Below are positions 31,415-43,610 of a DNA stretch of 64,000 nt, in pieces. How positions within the stretch are numbered: position 1 is the first letter of the stretch; every line of letters starts with the position of its first letter. Position numbers and translations under genes: made by a program. The notes below the pieces were generated by a model. It saw nothing but the letters and a program-made list of their open reading frames with translations, searched no databases and was not told where the DNA came from. Location: NCBI GenBank assembly GCA_946965045.2, contig OX337228.1, positions 6,262,001 through 6,326,000 on the forward strand, read 5' to 3'. The stretch comes from Epithemia pelagica. Lineage: Eukaryota; Bacillariophyta; Bacillariophyceae; Surirellales; Surirellaceae.

Positions 31415-34186
31415 ATGAAGCTGTTGCGTAGAAGTTCTCGGAACGACTCGGTGCATAAAACATCACGGGTGGAATATGTTTCACCGGTGAAAGACAGTTC
31501 TTCGGAGGAGAGTGAGGAAGATCAGCACCCCATGCTTGGGTTTGTGGAGGGTGACAAGCCCTATGTGTTGAAATTATCGAACAATGGCAAGCAAGAACAA
31601 AGTTTGACGGAACAAAACGTGAGAACGTCCAATCGCAGAAGCAGCAGTGGACGTCTCTCCCTAAGAAATGATGCAGGAGATTCAGAGCCTGGTTCGAAAT
31701 CATCTGGACACATGGGAAGAGGCGAACAGATCCAACAAAGATCGAGTCATCGCGCTCGAAGTCGCAGCCGTGGAAGAATCAAGAAAAGGGACCCCTTACT
31801 CGAGGAATCGGCTGTGGACTCTTACAACAATATGAGTGTCGAAGAGTCTTCAAGGCGGGACAAACAAATTCACTTGGCTTCCGATATTTATCAACATTTA
31901 GGATCGGACGTTCCTCGGTCGCGGAAGAGTAAGAAGAGCATCGCACCCATGCCAACCTTGAATGAGGCCACCACGGAAGAAGATGAGAGCACCACAGCTG
32001 GAGCCAGTTTTCGGAACCTCAGTGAGGATGACGAACCCTCATCTTCATTTGATTCTTGGGACGAAACACAAATGAGTTTCGATGATCAACAGCAACCGCC
32101 TCCTCAACAGCAGGAAGTCAAGGCCCCTGTCCAGCCAACGGTCATGCAGTTGCTGGCCATGGACGAGCATGGCAAAGCTTGTGAGCAAATTAAAGGCCTC
32201 ATATCCGACGCACGCAGCTTGGCGGCCGAAGGGCGGGAGGAAGACGCTATACAGACGTACAAGCGCGCCCTTCAAATAGGACGACAGGATGTACATCGTA
32301 TTAAAGCACAACTGACGAAAAAGTGCAGTCTCACGGAAAAGTTTTATGACTTGTGGCTCGAAATCGGAGTTTTGCTTGCGGAACTTCGAACCAGTCAAGC
32401 TAGTTTGCATGAACTGTTAATGGATTACAGTCACGCCACATCGTGCGTCCAAGAAGCCATGAGCATTTATCGAAGACAGGCGGCGTTTTACAAACCAAGA
32501 TCCAAAGAAAAGGCCCTTGGTACGTTGAAAATAATGCAAAGCTTGGAAGCAATAGCCACTCGGATCGAAACGGCCAACAAACATGATAGCAAGCGGAAAC
32601 AAATGCACGAATCTATATTGCAGTATCAACGGAACGCTGCAGCAGCCACAAACCATACCGAAAAGCTTCAAGCACACAGAAAAATGGAGGAGACATCCAA
32701 AAGTCTTCGAGCGCTCGAAACGGCTGTATATGGAGAGCATCATCCTCTTGTTGCCGATAGCAATTCATTGCTCGGAGCGATTGCCTTGGAACAAGGGAAC
32801 CCCGAGGCTGCCGTTGTTTGTATGAAGCAGGCGCTCCTCATAATGAAGAAAGTACTCGGCATGAAGCACCCCAGAACTGGAACCAAGTTGCTTCACCTGG
32901 CGTCTGTATACGCCAGTCAGGGTCAAGATCTAGCTGCAATTGATCACTACAACATGGCTGTCGCCGTGTTTCGGTCCTGCAGTGCTGACAAACTGGTGGG
33001 TTCCACTCTCAATGATACGGCAGTGATACACATTCGACGAAAAGAATTCGACAAGGCCATACAGCTGCTTCGTGACTCCCTGGAAGCGTACAAGTCCGAT
33101 AACTCTTCCTGGGATACAGTTCAAGTGTGGAGGAATCTAGGAGAATGTTATAGTCAACAGAGAGAGTTTTTGGAAGGAGCATCGGCTCTCGTCAACGCAC
33201 TCAATGTACAACGAGAGGGACGAACGCTTTTGGACAATTCATCCACAGAAGCCGGGGAAAACCTTCCTCCTCTTCATTTGGTTGAAGATGCGGCCATTGC
33301 AGACACATTGCGACGACTCGGCAAGGCGTACTATGCTGCCCGCAAATATGAATCCGCCCTTTCGTACTACAAGGAAGCATGTCTCATTCACAAGGCTGAA
33401 GTGAAGAAGGTAGTACAGGTGTCAAAAACAAGATCAAATTTGAGCTTACCTGTCCGTCAAGATGAACTGGCACAGACCATTTACTGCATGGCGGAGTTGT
33501 ACGATCATACAGGCGAGTACGACCAAGCCGCCAAACTGTACTCGGAAAGCCTCCAGCTCAGATTGTTCTCCGATGCCCACAAAGAAACCCGCTCCAATAT
33601 GGTCCACTGTGCCATGTGTCTATACGGCCTAGGTGGCATTCACTTGAAGGGAGGGGAAGTTTCAGAAGCCGTGAATGTCATGGAACAGGCAATGGAATTT
33701 TGCAAGGCACACGGTGTTACAGAAGGACATGTCATTCATATGACCATTCAAGCACGGTTGGAGGAAGCAGAGCGGAGCTTGAAGGAACAACAAGAAAAGG
33801 AATCTCCGCCTCCGCTTGATGTTGCGACTGATTCAGCCGTGGGGGAGTCGGATGACATCAAGGCCCTTGAGCTGAAGGCTTCGGAAGCCATCAGACAGGG
33901 AAACCTTGAAGAGGCCATTTCTATGTATACAACATCCATGCAACGAAGAAAACTCTTGTTGCAGAGTCTAAAAGAAAAGGGGGACAAGGCATTGACCGTA
34001 AAGTACGACACAGCCTGTACTCTTTACACTTTTGGGAAAGCCCTGGCCATGCGTGGGGATTACACAAGCGCTGAAAAGGCCTTCAAAGACTCACTGAAAC
34101 TACTCAAAAAGAGCGGTACAAAGGATTCGAAGATTGTGTTACAAATATGCGGGGAGCTGCAAAAGATGGTTGGCATGGGTGCATAG
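31415..34186 (+). CDS. Large TPR protein, kinesin-light-chain-like repeats
   Basis: 923 residues, no intron, ATG at 31415. Residues 1-245 are low-complexity, basic and acidic, with Ser-rich stretches and a Gln/Pro run near 225. From about 250 to 915 there are many TPR units, including ALETAVYGEHHPLVADSNSLLGAIAL, MKHPRTGTKLLHLASVYASQG and YDHTGEYDQAAKLYSESLQL. The spacing of about 42 residues and the HP motif are typical of kinesin light chains. There is no membrane segment or catalytic domain. Diatoms have many such TPR proteins of unknown role; scaffolding or cargo binding is an inference. Confidence 0.85.
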   Translation: MKLLRRSSRNDSVHKTSRVEYVSPVKDSSSEESEEDQHPMLGFVEGDKPYVLKLSNNGKQEQSLTEQNVRTSNRRSSSGRLSLRNDAGDSEPGSKSSGHMGRGEQIQQRSSHRARSRSRGRIKKRDPLLEESAVDSYNNMSVEESSRRDKQIHLASDIYQHLGSDVPRSRKSKKSIAPMPTLNEATTEEDESTTAGASFRNLSEDDEPSSSFDSWDETQMSFDDQQQPPPQQQEVKAPVQPTVMQLLAMDEHGKACEQIKGLISDARSLAAEGREEDAIQTYKRALQIGRQDVHRIKAQLTKKCSLTEKFYDLWLEIGVLLAELRTSQASLHELLMDYSHATSCVQEAMSIYRRQAAFYKPRSKEKALGTLKIMQSLEAIATRIETANKHDSKRKQMHESILQYQRNAAAATNHTEKLQAHRKMEETSKSLRALETAVYGEHHPLVADSNSLLGAIALEQGNPEAAVVCMKQALLIMKKVLGMKHPRTGTKLLHLASVYASQGQDLAAIDHYNMAVAVFRSCSADKLVGSTLNDTAVIHIRRKEFDKAIQLLRDSLEAYKSDNSSWDTVQVWRNLGECYSQQREFLEGASALVNALNVQREGRTLLDNSSTEAGENLPPLHLVEDAAIADTLRRLGKAYYAARKYESALSYYKEACLIHKAEVKKVVQVSKTRSNLSLPVRQDELAQTIYCMAELYDHTGEYDQAAKLYSESLQLRLFSDAHKETRSNMVHCAMCLYGLGGIHLKGGEVSEAVNVMEQAMEFCKAHGVTEGHVIHMTIQARLEEAERSLKEQQEKESPPPLDVATDSAVGESDDIKALELKASEAIRQGNLEEAISMYTTSMQRRKLLLQSLKEKGDKALTVKYDTACTLYTFGKALAMRGDYTSAEKAFKDSLKLLKKSGTKDSKIVLQICGELQKMVGMGA

Positions 34187-34404
34187 ACTATCCTCTGTTG
34201 AGTGGTATCAGCTAGAGCGGTTTGAGAGATTTATCAATAGAATACGAGCATAATGCTTTTGTAGTTAAAAGCTTTCGCTTCCTTCTCGTTGCAGAGCATA
34301 CGAAACGCTCGGGTTCATGCTCTGTAGAACAACCAAAATTTGCTTTTATGTGTTTGTGTCCACTCCATGGAATTGTTATCAAATTCTTCGAGCTCCCCTT
34401 CGGA

Positions 34405-35679
34405 CTATGAAGCGGGGTACTCTGTCTCTGACTCTCCATGCCATTCTACGATTACTTCAGCTAGATCCGCAAAGCGATCCACGACAGCGTCAGCGAATTC
34501 ATTTTGAAGAGACTGTGCCAAGAAGTCTTCCGCACCAATTTCCATTTCAACCACTTTCATGCTGGAGACTTCCTTAACCAAATCCTCAACTGTGCGCTGT
34601 GGTTCCTGGCTACGCTCCAATGATGACGTATCAACCTTTTGAACCTTTCCCTGAACAAGCTCCTTTACCCAAATACTTCTCATGTTTAAGCTCTTTGCTG
34701 CCACAATATCCTTTACAAAATCATCGCCGACATGGACCCACCACGGGCCTATCACATCTTCCAAAGCACCATCCGTCACCGAATCTGAGTGGGCACTCTC
34801 AAACTCAAGACCCATGACTTCATGAAATTCCTCATCCAACAAAATCTCTCGAAAAGCTTGCAAATATATCCGTTTGTCCGGTTTTGCCACTCCAACTTGT
34901 TCGGCATTTACGACAAAGTCGAAAATTCCTGCCAGGCAGTCAACCAGATCAGGGTTTGAGTTGCCATCCGTGACGGCACCAATCTTAACCTGGGTTCCTG
35001 TCGAAGATTTGATACTAGAAAGTAACTTCATGGTCTCGGCTACATCTGCAGCCAGATTCGACTCAATCGCAGCATGCCTCGCCTCAACCCACACGGCAAA
35101 AGCCTCTTCAACAAGAGCCACGGCCTTTTCCATTGTGTATTCATTCTCTTGCTCCAAAATGGACTGGATAGCATCTTTTCGGAGCAAGGTCAAGAGGACA
35201 GGACCTTTGGAATTGTCAGGATCCTCAGGACAGTACTTTGCTTTGTCACTTGCGAAAAGATCCCCCATCACTTGTTCAGTGCGTCGAGTTTGAACAATTC
35301 CTTTCTCGTCCAGAAATACCGCCAACGCACTGTTGGCTGCATCAATCGTGGCCGATGTTTTCCACAGCGTGTTATCCAGATCAAAAGTTATGACTCGAAC
35401 TTGACTTCGGGTGTTTGGTCCCGAAGATACATCTGTATTTTCCATATCTACACTATCGAGAAAGAATTTGGCGTCTGGTGTGGATGGTCCGGCTTGATAC
35501 ATTCTTTCCCAACGTGATATATCTTCTGCCGAGGCTTCATCCGAAGAGAAACTTCGAACAGCGACCGATGATGCAGGTGAGAGTGGAGTATGTCTCCAGT
35601 TCCAGTTGTTTTCCAGTCTCCTAGAGTTCGAACTAAGGATGAATGCAATAGCTTTGTTGCGACATAGACTCCAACGCAT
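34405..35679 (-). CDS. HAD-superfamily hydrolase with mitochondrial-type N-terminus
   Basis: 424 residues, no intron. The ATG at 35679 is the first real ATG in frame. The N-terminus (RRLENNWNWRHTPLS...VAVRSFSS) is basic and Ser-rich without acidic residues, as in a mitochondrial presequence. All HAD motifs are present: motif I ITFDLDNTLW (about 98), motif II AVTDGN, motif III lysine in KPDKRIY, and motif IV VGDDFVKDI. A helical cap lies between motifs I and II. Motif I DxDxT and the overall form suit a phosphatase acting on a small metabolite; the substrate is unknown. The C-terminal 80 residues are an extension with no domain. Confidence 0.85.
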   Translation of the reverse strand: MRWSLCRNKAIAFILSSNSRRLENNWNWRHTPLSPASSVAVRSFSSDEASAEDISRWERMYQAGPSTPDAKFFLDSVDMENTDVSSGPNTRSQVRVITFDLDNTLWKTSATIDAANSALAVFLDEKGIVQTRRTEQVMGDLFASDKAKYCPEDPDNSKGPVLLTLLRKDAIQSILEQENEYTMEKAVALVEEAFAVWVEARHAAIESNLAADVAETMKLLSSIKSSTGTQVKIGAVTDGNSNPDLVDCLAGIFDFVVNAEQVGVAKPDKRIYLQAFREILLDEEFHEVMGLEFESAHSDSVTDGALEDVIGPWWVHVGDDFVKDIVAAKSLNMRSIWVKELVQGKVQKVDTSSLERSQEPQRTVEDLVKEVSSMKVVEMEIGAEDFLAQSLQNEFADAVVDRFADLAEVIVEWHGESETEYPAS

Positions 35680-35957
35680 TTCCACAATTCATCAGCGCTC
35701 AAGATGGATGATGGAATGGATGAAAGAAATGCCAACCGAAAGAATGAGCCTCTATTCGTCAGTCGCAGAAAACTGGCATGCGTCTGCGTCAGCCATCGCG
35801 TGTATTATGACGTGTGTATTGTGACTCGAATGAGTCCCGTACGGACGGTCTATGGCTTTCGTCTACTAGAACGATAGTCAATGGAGCCATAGTCTATGGA
35901 GAGAGAAAATATTTGCTCCTTCTTGTTGGCTTGTGGATCGACAATGTCATCATTACC

Positions 35958-38055
35958 TCAATCGAGCTGGATTCCTTCACAGTCAAGTTCTAGAATGTCA
36001 GTCTTCGAACTGAGTAGAGTTGAAACAGATGGGATAGTTCTTCCCAGGTCGCCATGAACAAATTCCTTGACATCTGTCGAACAGTCAAATTATTACGGAT
36101 ATATCAACGATTCTGTGAGGGGAAATGGAGAACGCCAACACTCATTAAATGGCAAGCAGTCATCACTTACATGTTCCTGCATCCGTAGAAAGCCGAAGCC
36201 GAAAGTAGTGATTGTCAATCCTTGTTGCCCGACAGGTCAATACATGACGCGTTCGAACTAGATTGGATCGCCGATGTAGAACACGTATTGGCGTTCGCTG
36301 TTGAATTTCCAATGGAAAGGTTCCTAGCAAATTGTTCAATGTGTCTTCATCCTGTGGTAACTCTGTTTGGCACCAACATAAACAACCGTAGTGCTTCACT
36401 TTGGATTCAGTCTGGGCTTGCAAATTCTTAAAGGAAGAAGCCGACACAAACTCGAGGTTGGGCGATATACCGACGCCCAAGGGGTTGTTTCCGTACGAGT
36501 TCACAGAAGACGACGAGGTTTCCGAGTGTTGAGGTTGATTGATGTCTCGGACAATTTGTTGTAAAGCTGATTTTGATGGCATAGAGAGAGCATCAATGAC
36601 CTCGCATACAAACGGTCTTCCCGAAACTTTGTGTTTGGTTGTTGATACTTCATGTAGTGCTGGGACGATCATTCGAACATCCATATCCTCTCTTCCAGAT
36701 GCATGGAATTTGGCCGCACCATATGCAACGATTGGTGTTTGTGCCGTTCCGCTTCTGTCGTTGTCCGTGTAGAGCGATTTGTTGTTGACGGTCGATATTC
36801 CTCGACAAGCGCGCTTCACAGCTGGAAGAATCTGCTCCTCGACAGACGTGACGCCTAGACGCCGACGTTTCCCTTGCTCGGAGACAAAAAAGGGAGTCTG
36901 TGAAACGTCTCGTCGAGTTTTGGTATAGCAGCTTCCCAGATAAAAAGGTCGTCTCCAAATCGCAACGTGAAATTCCAGTGCATGGGTTCGGTCGTTCACA
37001 GGAGGATCACTCTGTAGGAATGAAGTCAGTTCTGCGTCAACAAAATGTGCTTGGTTCACTACTGCCTGATTGAGTGTCCATAGCATCAGGGAATCGTTCC
37101 CTTTATTCATCAGTCTCCACTCAAGATTTTGCCGTGGATCTCCGCCTTGTGGTGGTGGTCCTTCCACGGCCAGCATTTGCTTTATCTTTCGAGATATTTT
37201 CCTGGATTTGCGATTGGTTTCAGATGAATCGAGCCCCTCCTTGGGTCTTTGAATCTCTTCAGTTGGTACCACAACAACATGAATTCCCAAGTGTCCAGCC
37301 TCTTCGTCCCACACACATTCTGGATAGTCACACCGTGAGACGTGTTCGGAACAGCACCTAGTTTGTTCGATATTATCCACGCATTGTAGCAAAGTACTTT
37401 TGGCCTCGAGTTTTATACAATTCACAAAGTCTTCAACCTTGTTTGAGGCTTGCGAGGTTTCTGGATCTCTTGTGGTCATTTGTGCTGGTTCTGAATGATT
37501 TTGTTGCTTTTCTTCTTTTCGTTTCGTTGCCACCGCGCAGCAAAAGCGGTACACCACATCCCCTGGTAATAGTATAGCCGGAGGGGATGCTCTTCGACTG
37601 ATTCGATTCCAACCAGCGTTCTCTGCGCTGTCCTCGTTGCTCTTGTCATGGTAATTTCCTGTGTAGGTATCCAGGGCTTGATCAATTGCAGATTGAAGCC
37701 TATCTTGAAAATCTGGTTGAAACACTCCAAGACAAATGGAACACCAAGGTTGTTTAGAAGTAGACGAGGATGCGACGCCCTCTCCATGGCCATTTCCACC
37801 AGCCGTCTTGGTTGTGGTTTCAAGGCTCATCAATGTCTGGTCTCCTAGTTCATGAGGATTGAATTTCAGTTCTTTCTCCTCTTCAAGAGATGTTTCTTCT
37901 TCTGTCGTATCGCTGTTATCGTGCACCAACTTGCTACAGTGCGAACAGACAAACATCATGGTCAAGTGTGCCTTGCTGCGATATTTCTGTCCCCGGGCAA
38001 AAAAATGAGCGACGCGACCGCCCGTCAGTCCTTCGTCCAACTGGAATTTTTCCAT
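35958..38055 (-). CDS. PUS10: tRNA pseudouridine synthase PUS10
   Basis: Exons 38055-36171 and 36073-35958 are joined over a 97-bp intron (phase 1) to give 666 residues. PUS10 makes pseudouridine 54 and/or 55 in the T-loop of tRNA. The N-terminus has zinc-type pairs CSHC (about 37) and CSIC (about 103). The catalytic domain has FYLGSCYTKTRRDVSQTPF and the catalytic motif SGREDMDVRM with the Asp at about 457, followed by GRPFVCEV. The end of the first exon has RVLHRRSNLVRTR and DAGT; the second exon supplies YVKEFVHGDLGRT, which completes the conserved C-terminus and confirms the splice. A CLCWC insertion precedes the C-terminal part. Without the second exon the protein would stop inside the active fold. 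Confidence 0.95.
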
Positions 38056-38225
38056 CTACAATCTTGATGATGTTTTATGTGGTGCCGGTTCTATCGGCTA
38101 CCTACTCATCTTCAATTCGATCGATCGATCGAGGTAGCAAACCCGGAGTTTGCGCTAGACCCACAACACCAAACCCAAAACAAGCCGACACCAAAACCTT
38201 TTGGCCTGTCAAAGAAACCTGCACC

Positions 38226-41200
38226 ATGACGACGTTTGCTTGGGAGCAAGATGAGAAGGTAGGTATTCCGTGTTATAGTTGTTGGATGGCAATTGAATCG
38301 TCACGAAACTAAAGACCGCAAGTTTTCAATGGGGAGGATGAATCTCGAGACTAATGTCATTGATTTATCGAAACGTGCATTACGTGGTTGCTGTCCGACT
38401 CATCATAATGCCTTCTCTGGATTTTCTTGTTGCTCTCAGGTAGTGGGCATGTCCTTGTACACGCCCGAAGGAACGATACGTCCCAACTTTCCCACACCCT
38501 CAGGAAACAGCAATAGTGAGCCTACCAACAAGAATGGCGACAACGAGAAAAAGGATGATAGTCCGAGTGGTGGTGCACCGGCCGAGGGGGAAAAGAAACT
38601 TTCCAAAAACCAACTAAAAAAGATGGCCAAGGGAAAGGTACGTCTGCCAGTTGTCTGGAAATGGATGCAGTCACTTTCTTGTCTCCGTTGTACGGACTAA
38701 AAAGCTTTGTTCCGCTGGAATGACAGAAAGAAAAGAAGGAAAAGCCACAATGGGGTGAACCAAAGAAGGAAAAGAAAATTAAAGCCGCCCCTCCCAAAAC
38801 GGAATTTGTCAATACGACACCCAAGGGTGCCAAGAAGGATTTGGCATCCATTCCAATGCAGGACAAGTACCATCCTGCGGCCGTCGAAGCTGCCTGGCAA
38901 GATTGGTGGGAGGCTCGGGGATTCTACTCGTGTGATCCAGCGGTTGCCGCCACTAAGCCCAAGGAAGAAAAGTTTGTCATGGTGATTCCACCTCCCAATG
39001 TGACTGGTTCACTTCATTTGGGACATGCCCTCACGGTAGCGATTGAAGATACGCTGACTCGGTGGCATCGTATGAAAGGACACGCCACGCTGTTTGTACC
39101 AGGTTAGTACACTCATCATACCATGTGAGCAAGACGGTACCGAGGTTGACGCTAATATGTTTCGTTGACACAGGTACGGATCATGCCGGAATTGCCACTC
39201 AATCGGTTGTGGAGAAAATGCTACAAAAGAACGAGGGGAAAACTCGTCATGATCTTGGTCGAGAGGAATTTGTGAAAAAGGTATGGGAGTGGAAAGAAGT
39301 GCACGGAAATCGAATCACACAGCAGCTTCGGCGTCTTGGGTGTTCCGTTGATTGGAGCCGCGAGCGCTTTACGATGGACGACATGTTGAGTAAAGCTGTT
39401 GTGGAAGCCTTTAATCGATTCCATGAAAAGGGTATCCTGTATCGTGCTAACCGATTGGGCAATTGGTCGTGTGCTCTCAAATCAGCCATTTCTGATATTG
39501 AAGTGGACTACATTGAACTCGAAGGCAGAACCTACCTTGAAGTGAAAACACACAAGGGAAACCCCAAGGATCCGAAAGGACGATATGAGTTTGGGACGCT
39601 CACCTCCTTTGCCTATCCATTGGAAGGATCGGATGAAAAAATTATTGTAGCCACAACACGTCTGGAGACGATGTTAGGGGATACAGCCGTGGCAGTTCAC
39701 CCAGACGATGAACGGTACAAACATTTACACGGGAAGTTTGTCATCCATCCGTTCAACAACCGACGAATCCCAATCATTACGGATGCAGAGCTTGTAGACA
39801 TGTCGTTTGGAACGGGAGCGGTGAAAATCACTCCAGCACATGACCCGAATGATTACGAAGTCGGTATCCGCCACAAACTAGATTTCATTACGATGTTGGC
39901 TGCCGATGGTTCCCTCAACGACAATGGAGCTCCTTTCACTGGAATGATGAGATATGATGCCAGAATGGCTGTGGAAGACGCATTGAAGGAAAAGGGGCTT
40001 TATATCGGTAAAGAACCAAACAAAATGAGACTTGGTTTATGTTCTCGATCAGGTGACGTGTTGGAACCAATGATCACACCGCAGTGGTACGTGGACTGTA
40101 CGAGCATGGCCAAGCGGTCGGCAGATGCCGTACGCAATGGCGATCTCGCCATTATCCCCGACCAAAATGAAAGCACCTGGTTCATGTGGCTTGATAACAT
40201 TCGACCTTGGTGCATTAGTCGCCAACTCTGGTGGGGACACCAAATCCCCGCATGGTTTGCGACCAAGAAGGGAGAGACTCTGGACAAGAATGACATGGCA
40301 AACAACGATCGTTGGGTGGTAGCCAGAACCGAAGAAGAAGCTCTCTCAAATGCTAAGAAGCTTTTGGGAACGGAAGATGTGGAAATCGTCCGAGATGCCG
40401 ATGTATTGGACACTTGGTTCTCGTCAGGTTTGTTTCCTTTCTCCGTGATGGGCTGGCCAGACGATACTGCTGACCTGAAGGGATTTTACCCTACATCTCT
40501 ACTTGAAACCGGGCTTGACATCTTATTCTTCTGGGTGGCTAGAATGGTCTTCTTTGGATTGGAACTAACGGGGGAATTGCCGTTCGAAACGGTATTCCTG
40601 CATTCTATGGTGAGGGACAAAGAAGGACGCAAAATGTCCAAATCTCTCGGCAACATAATAGATCCTTTGGAGGTCATATCGGGTTGTTCTTTAGAATCGT
40701 TGCAGAGCCGTCTAGACGCCGGTAATCTTCCAGAGAAGGAAGTCGCACGGGCGAAGAAGAACAATGAACAAGAGTTCCCGGAAGGTATCCCAGAATGTGG
40801 ATCGGATGCTCTTCGTTTCGGCTTACTGGCTTATACATCGCAAGGAGGTGACATCAATCTGGATGTGAAACGTGTGGTAGGGTACCGCATGTTCTGTAAC
40901 AAACTATGGCAAGCTACGAGATTTGCTTTGACGTTTGTCGCGGACTTTCAACCAACTCCCACGTTGCTCCAGGATTTGTCAGGGAAAATGGAAATCCGAG
41001 ATAAGTTTGTTATTTCGAGACTCATGAACACGGCAAAAGCCGTCAACGACTGTTTAACCAAGTACAAGTTTGGAGACGCCCAGCAAGCTTCCTACGCTTT
41101 CTGGATTGATGATTTGTGCGACGTGTATCTTGAACTTGTGAAACCTGTCGTTTATGACAAGTCCGACGAAAATAAGGATAAGAGATGGGCTGCTCAAGCA

Positions 41201-41872
41201 AGCCTATGGATTGCCCTTGAAGGCGGTATCCGCTTACTTCATCCGATGATGCCATTCGTCACCGAGGAGTTATGGCAGAGGCTTCCCGGACGTGGTACTT
41301 TGGGATCGGAAGAACCCGAAACAATCATGCTTGCCCCGTATCCTGAGGCCGATGACAACTTTATGAATGAGGAAGCTGAGAAGTCAATGGATGAAACCAT
41401 GAAGATTGTCAAAGCATGCCGTTCTCTCCGTTCCTCGTACAATATTGCAAACAAGACGTTGTCTGTGTTTTATCTCAAGGCTAGTGGTCCAACCGCAACT
41501 GCTGCATCCAAACAGACCAGTGATATACAGACTCTTGGGAAAGCATCTGAGGTACATTTGAACGTAGCCGAATCGGAAGTGCCCGCCACGGTTGGAACTC
41601 TTGTCGTGGACGATCAGCTGGTGGTCCACATGGATATTAAAGGTGTTGACTTCACGGTTGAAATTGCTCGCTTGCAAAAGACCCTGAAGACGACCACCCC
41701 CCAGATTGAAACTCTTCAGAAGAAAATGTCCGCTGATGGATACGAAACTAATGTACCAGATGAACTGAAGGCGTCGAATATTGCCAAGATGGACGCATTA
41801 GTAAAAAAGAAGGAAGACGTCGAAGCCGCAATTGCCAATTTTGAACGTCTTGCAGCCATGGAAAGTAAATAA
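38226..41872 (+). CDS. VARS: Valyl-tRNA synthetase
   Basis: Four exons, 38226-38258, 38440-38637, 38727-39102 and 39174-41872, with introns of 181, 89 and 71 bp, give 1101 residues. The enzyme charges tRNA-Val. The first exon has only 11 codons. Exons 2-3 encode a Lys-rich extension ([22 protein letters not shown]) as in eukaryotic cytosolic ValRS. The class I HIGH motif appears as HLGHA after [19 protein letters not shown] follows across the last splice, and KMSKS is intact in [12 protein letters not shown]-like context (about 40629-40655). The C-terminal coiled coil ([12 protein letters not shown]...) is present. No organelle presequence is seen on this start, so a second gene or alternative start would be needed for organelles. 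Confidence 0.97.
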
Positions 41873-42254
41873 TGCCGACGAAGACCCCTTTTGAATGATG
41901 GGAATATCTAATATCTGGAACCGAGAAGGTCGAAACAGACTCATAGAATTAATAAGTTGTTTGCTGTGTATCCCATTTCTTCGTAGGCACATGCAACGCT
42001 TGATGGAAATCTAGAGTCTCCTCACTCAGTCCATCAGTTATCTACATCTCAAAGATGAGGTCATAATTCATAATGTGGTGGCTTTCGCTTTGCCAGCTTG
42101 CGACCTCCATGCTTGCGTGACAAGTATGAGTATGTCTCAGCAATAGAGACCGTAGACCGTAGACCGTAGATACAGCCTTGTCCTGGTATGGATACACAAA
42201 CAGAGCCGATTGCGGTACGGAGAGTGAGGATAGGTCAAAACAAGATGTCCGTTT
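41873..42254. other. Intergenic region with a 7-bp triplet repeat
   Basis: 382 bp between convergent stops of the ValRS and galactosyltransferase-like genes. At about 42149-42171 the unit ACCGTAG is repeated three times in tandem. Nothing else was recognised. Confidence 0.5.
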
Positions 42255-43610
42255 TCATTTATGCTCATCACAATTGACAATGCAGAGCTCCAGCGAGGCC
42301 TTGTCCACTTTGAGTTGAATGTGATGAATTTCGGCAAATCCTCCGAAACGCTGAGGCGGGAGGGAGGGCCAGGACTCAATGTTTTCCACATGGTATTTGC
42401 TTTGTTTCCATCCACCGGTCGATGCAACCGTGGCACTCAGACCCGTCTTTTCAAACTGATAGGCTCGCTTTTCGTTAAGCTGTACTGCAGTACCAACCCG
42501 TCGGCCTCGTGTATGATGCTGGTTCGATAGAGAAATGGTTGTAAAAACATGGTCTACCTCGGGTCGATGAGGCACAGTCATGCCCCTGAAACGAGGATTG
42601 CGACATCTCACCAGTCCCAAAAACACTAGGCGATAAAACAAATCAGTGTCCTCCGCACCCCATCCTTGCATTTGATTGTCCATTCCGTTGATACTCGCCC
42701 AATGTTGCTGATGAATCGTCATGACCCCACCGGCAAAATGGGGAAACGGCATGCCAAAAGCTTTATTCTGATTTTTGACTGCCAGATGAAGAGGATAAGA
42801 ACAGCTGTGGTAAAAAGGATTATCATACATACTTGGAATCAAATCCACGTCATGAATAGTGACACATTCTGTGTCCGCCGAAATATGATCCAATCCGGCA
42901 TTCATCAACAGTGCTCGATTGAACAATTCATTATCCCTCTGTTCCACAATAAACAAGGAGAACTCATGCTCAGGCTGTTTCCGATCTTTTCTATAGTGAT
43001 AATAAAAGAAGTAATCCATGTAATCAATGAATCGCTTCAAATGATAGAATCGATGACGGTAGGGAATAACAATCGCATGTTTGTGGGGTTTGGTTTGTAT
43101 TGAGCTTGGCTGCTCATTCGATTGTTGCGCTGGTGTATGATTGAAAGAGGGTTGACGTGCCTTTTGGGGGTCTTTCGCCGTGGTTGCTTGTCCAAAAGGA
43201 GAGTGTATGACCCAGGAATCTTCCAGTTCCGCTGATACTTCTTCACAGAGATTCGATTGGAGACCTGTCGTTCCATTGAAATGATGAAGACGTGGTTTTT
43301 GAACAGTCTCTTGCGGCAAACTCGACAAGATGAACTCCAGCCATTGCCGCTTGTCGTGAATGCGTTGCGTCCAATTGATGTCAGAAGAAAGAGAAGATGA
43401 GAAGGATGTGGTTGGGGTTGAGGATGAACCCTGTGCTTGGCAGTTAGTATCCGTATTGCTTGTGATCGTCGTCATCAACGACAAAGAAGCGGCATCATTC
43501 ATCATTACCATAGGTAAAAAATGGACAAGGACAACAGCAACAGTCAGACCAAGTACAAGTGTTGTCCTTGGTTTTAAACGCCGTCCCATTCCCATCGCAG
43601 AGGCAGTCAT
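42255..43610 (-). CDS. Beta-1,4-galactosyltransferase-like glycosyltransferase (GT7)
   Basis: 451 residues, no intron, ATG at 43610. A basic N-terminus and a membrane anchor at about 16-38 (TTLVLGLTVAVVLVHFLP) make it a type II Golgi protein. A low-complexity stem follows to about 175. The catalytic domain shows IPYRHRFYHL, FIVEQRDNELFNRALLMNAG, the metal-binding HDVDLIP, FPHFAGGVMTIHQQHW and GWGAEDTDLFYRL, in the order seen in family-7 galactosyltransferases. GWGAEDTD lies where animal enzymes have GWGxEDDD or GWGxEDDE. The extra C-terminal domain after about 350 is not recognised. Donor and acceptor sugars are not certain from sequence. Confidence 0.88.
   Translation of the reverse strand: MTASAMGMGRRLKPRTTLVLGLTVAVVLVHFLPMVMMNDAASLSLMTTITSNTDTNCQAQGSSSTPTTSFSSSLSSDINWTQRIHDKRQWLEFILSSLPQETVQKPRLHHFNGTTGLQSNLCEEVSAELEDSWVIHSPFGQATTAKDPQKARQPSFNHTPAQQSNEQPSSIQTKPHKHAIVIPYRHRFYHLKRFIDYMDYFFYYHYRKDRKQPEHEFSLFIVEQRDNELFNRALLMNAGLDHISADTECVTIHDVDLIPSMYDNPFYHSCSYPLHLAVKNQNKAFGMPFPHFAGGVMTIHQQHWASINGMDNQMQGWGAEDTDLFYRLVFLGLVRCRNPRFRGMTVPHRPEVDHVFTTISLSNQHHTRGRRVGTAVQLNEKRAYQFEKTGLSATVASTGGWKQSKYHVENIESWPSLPPQRFGGFAEIHHIQLKVDKASLELCIVNCDEHK

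Noticed and set aside
38112-38134. CGATCGATCGATCG run before the ValRS gene
   Set aside because: Too short a simple repeat to mean anything alone.
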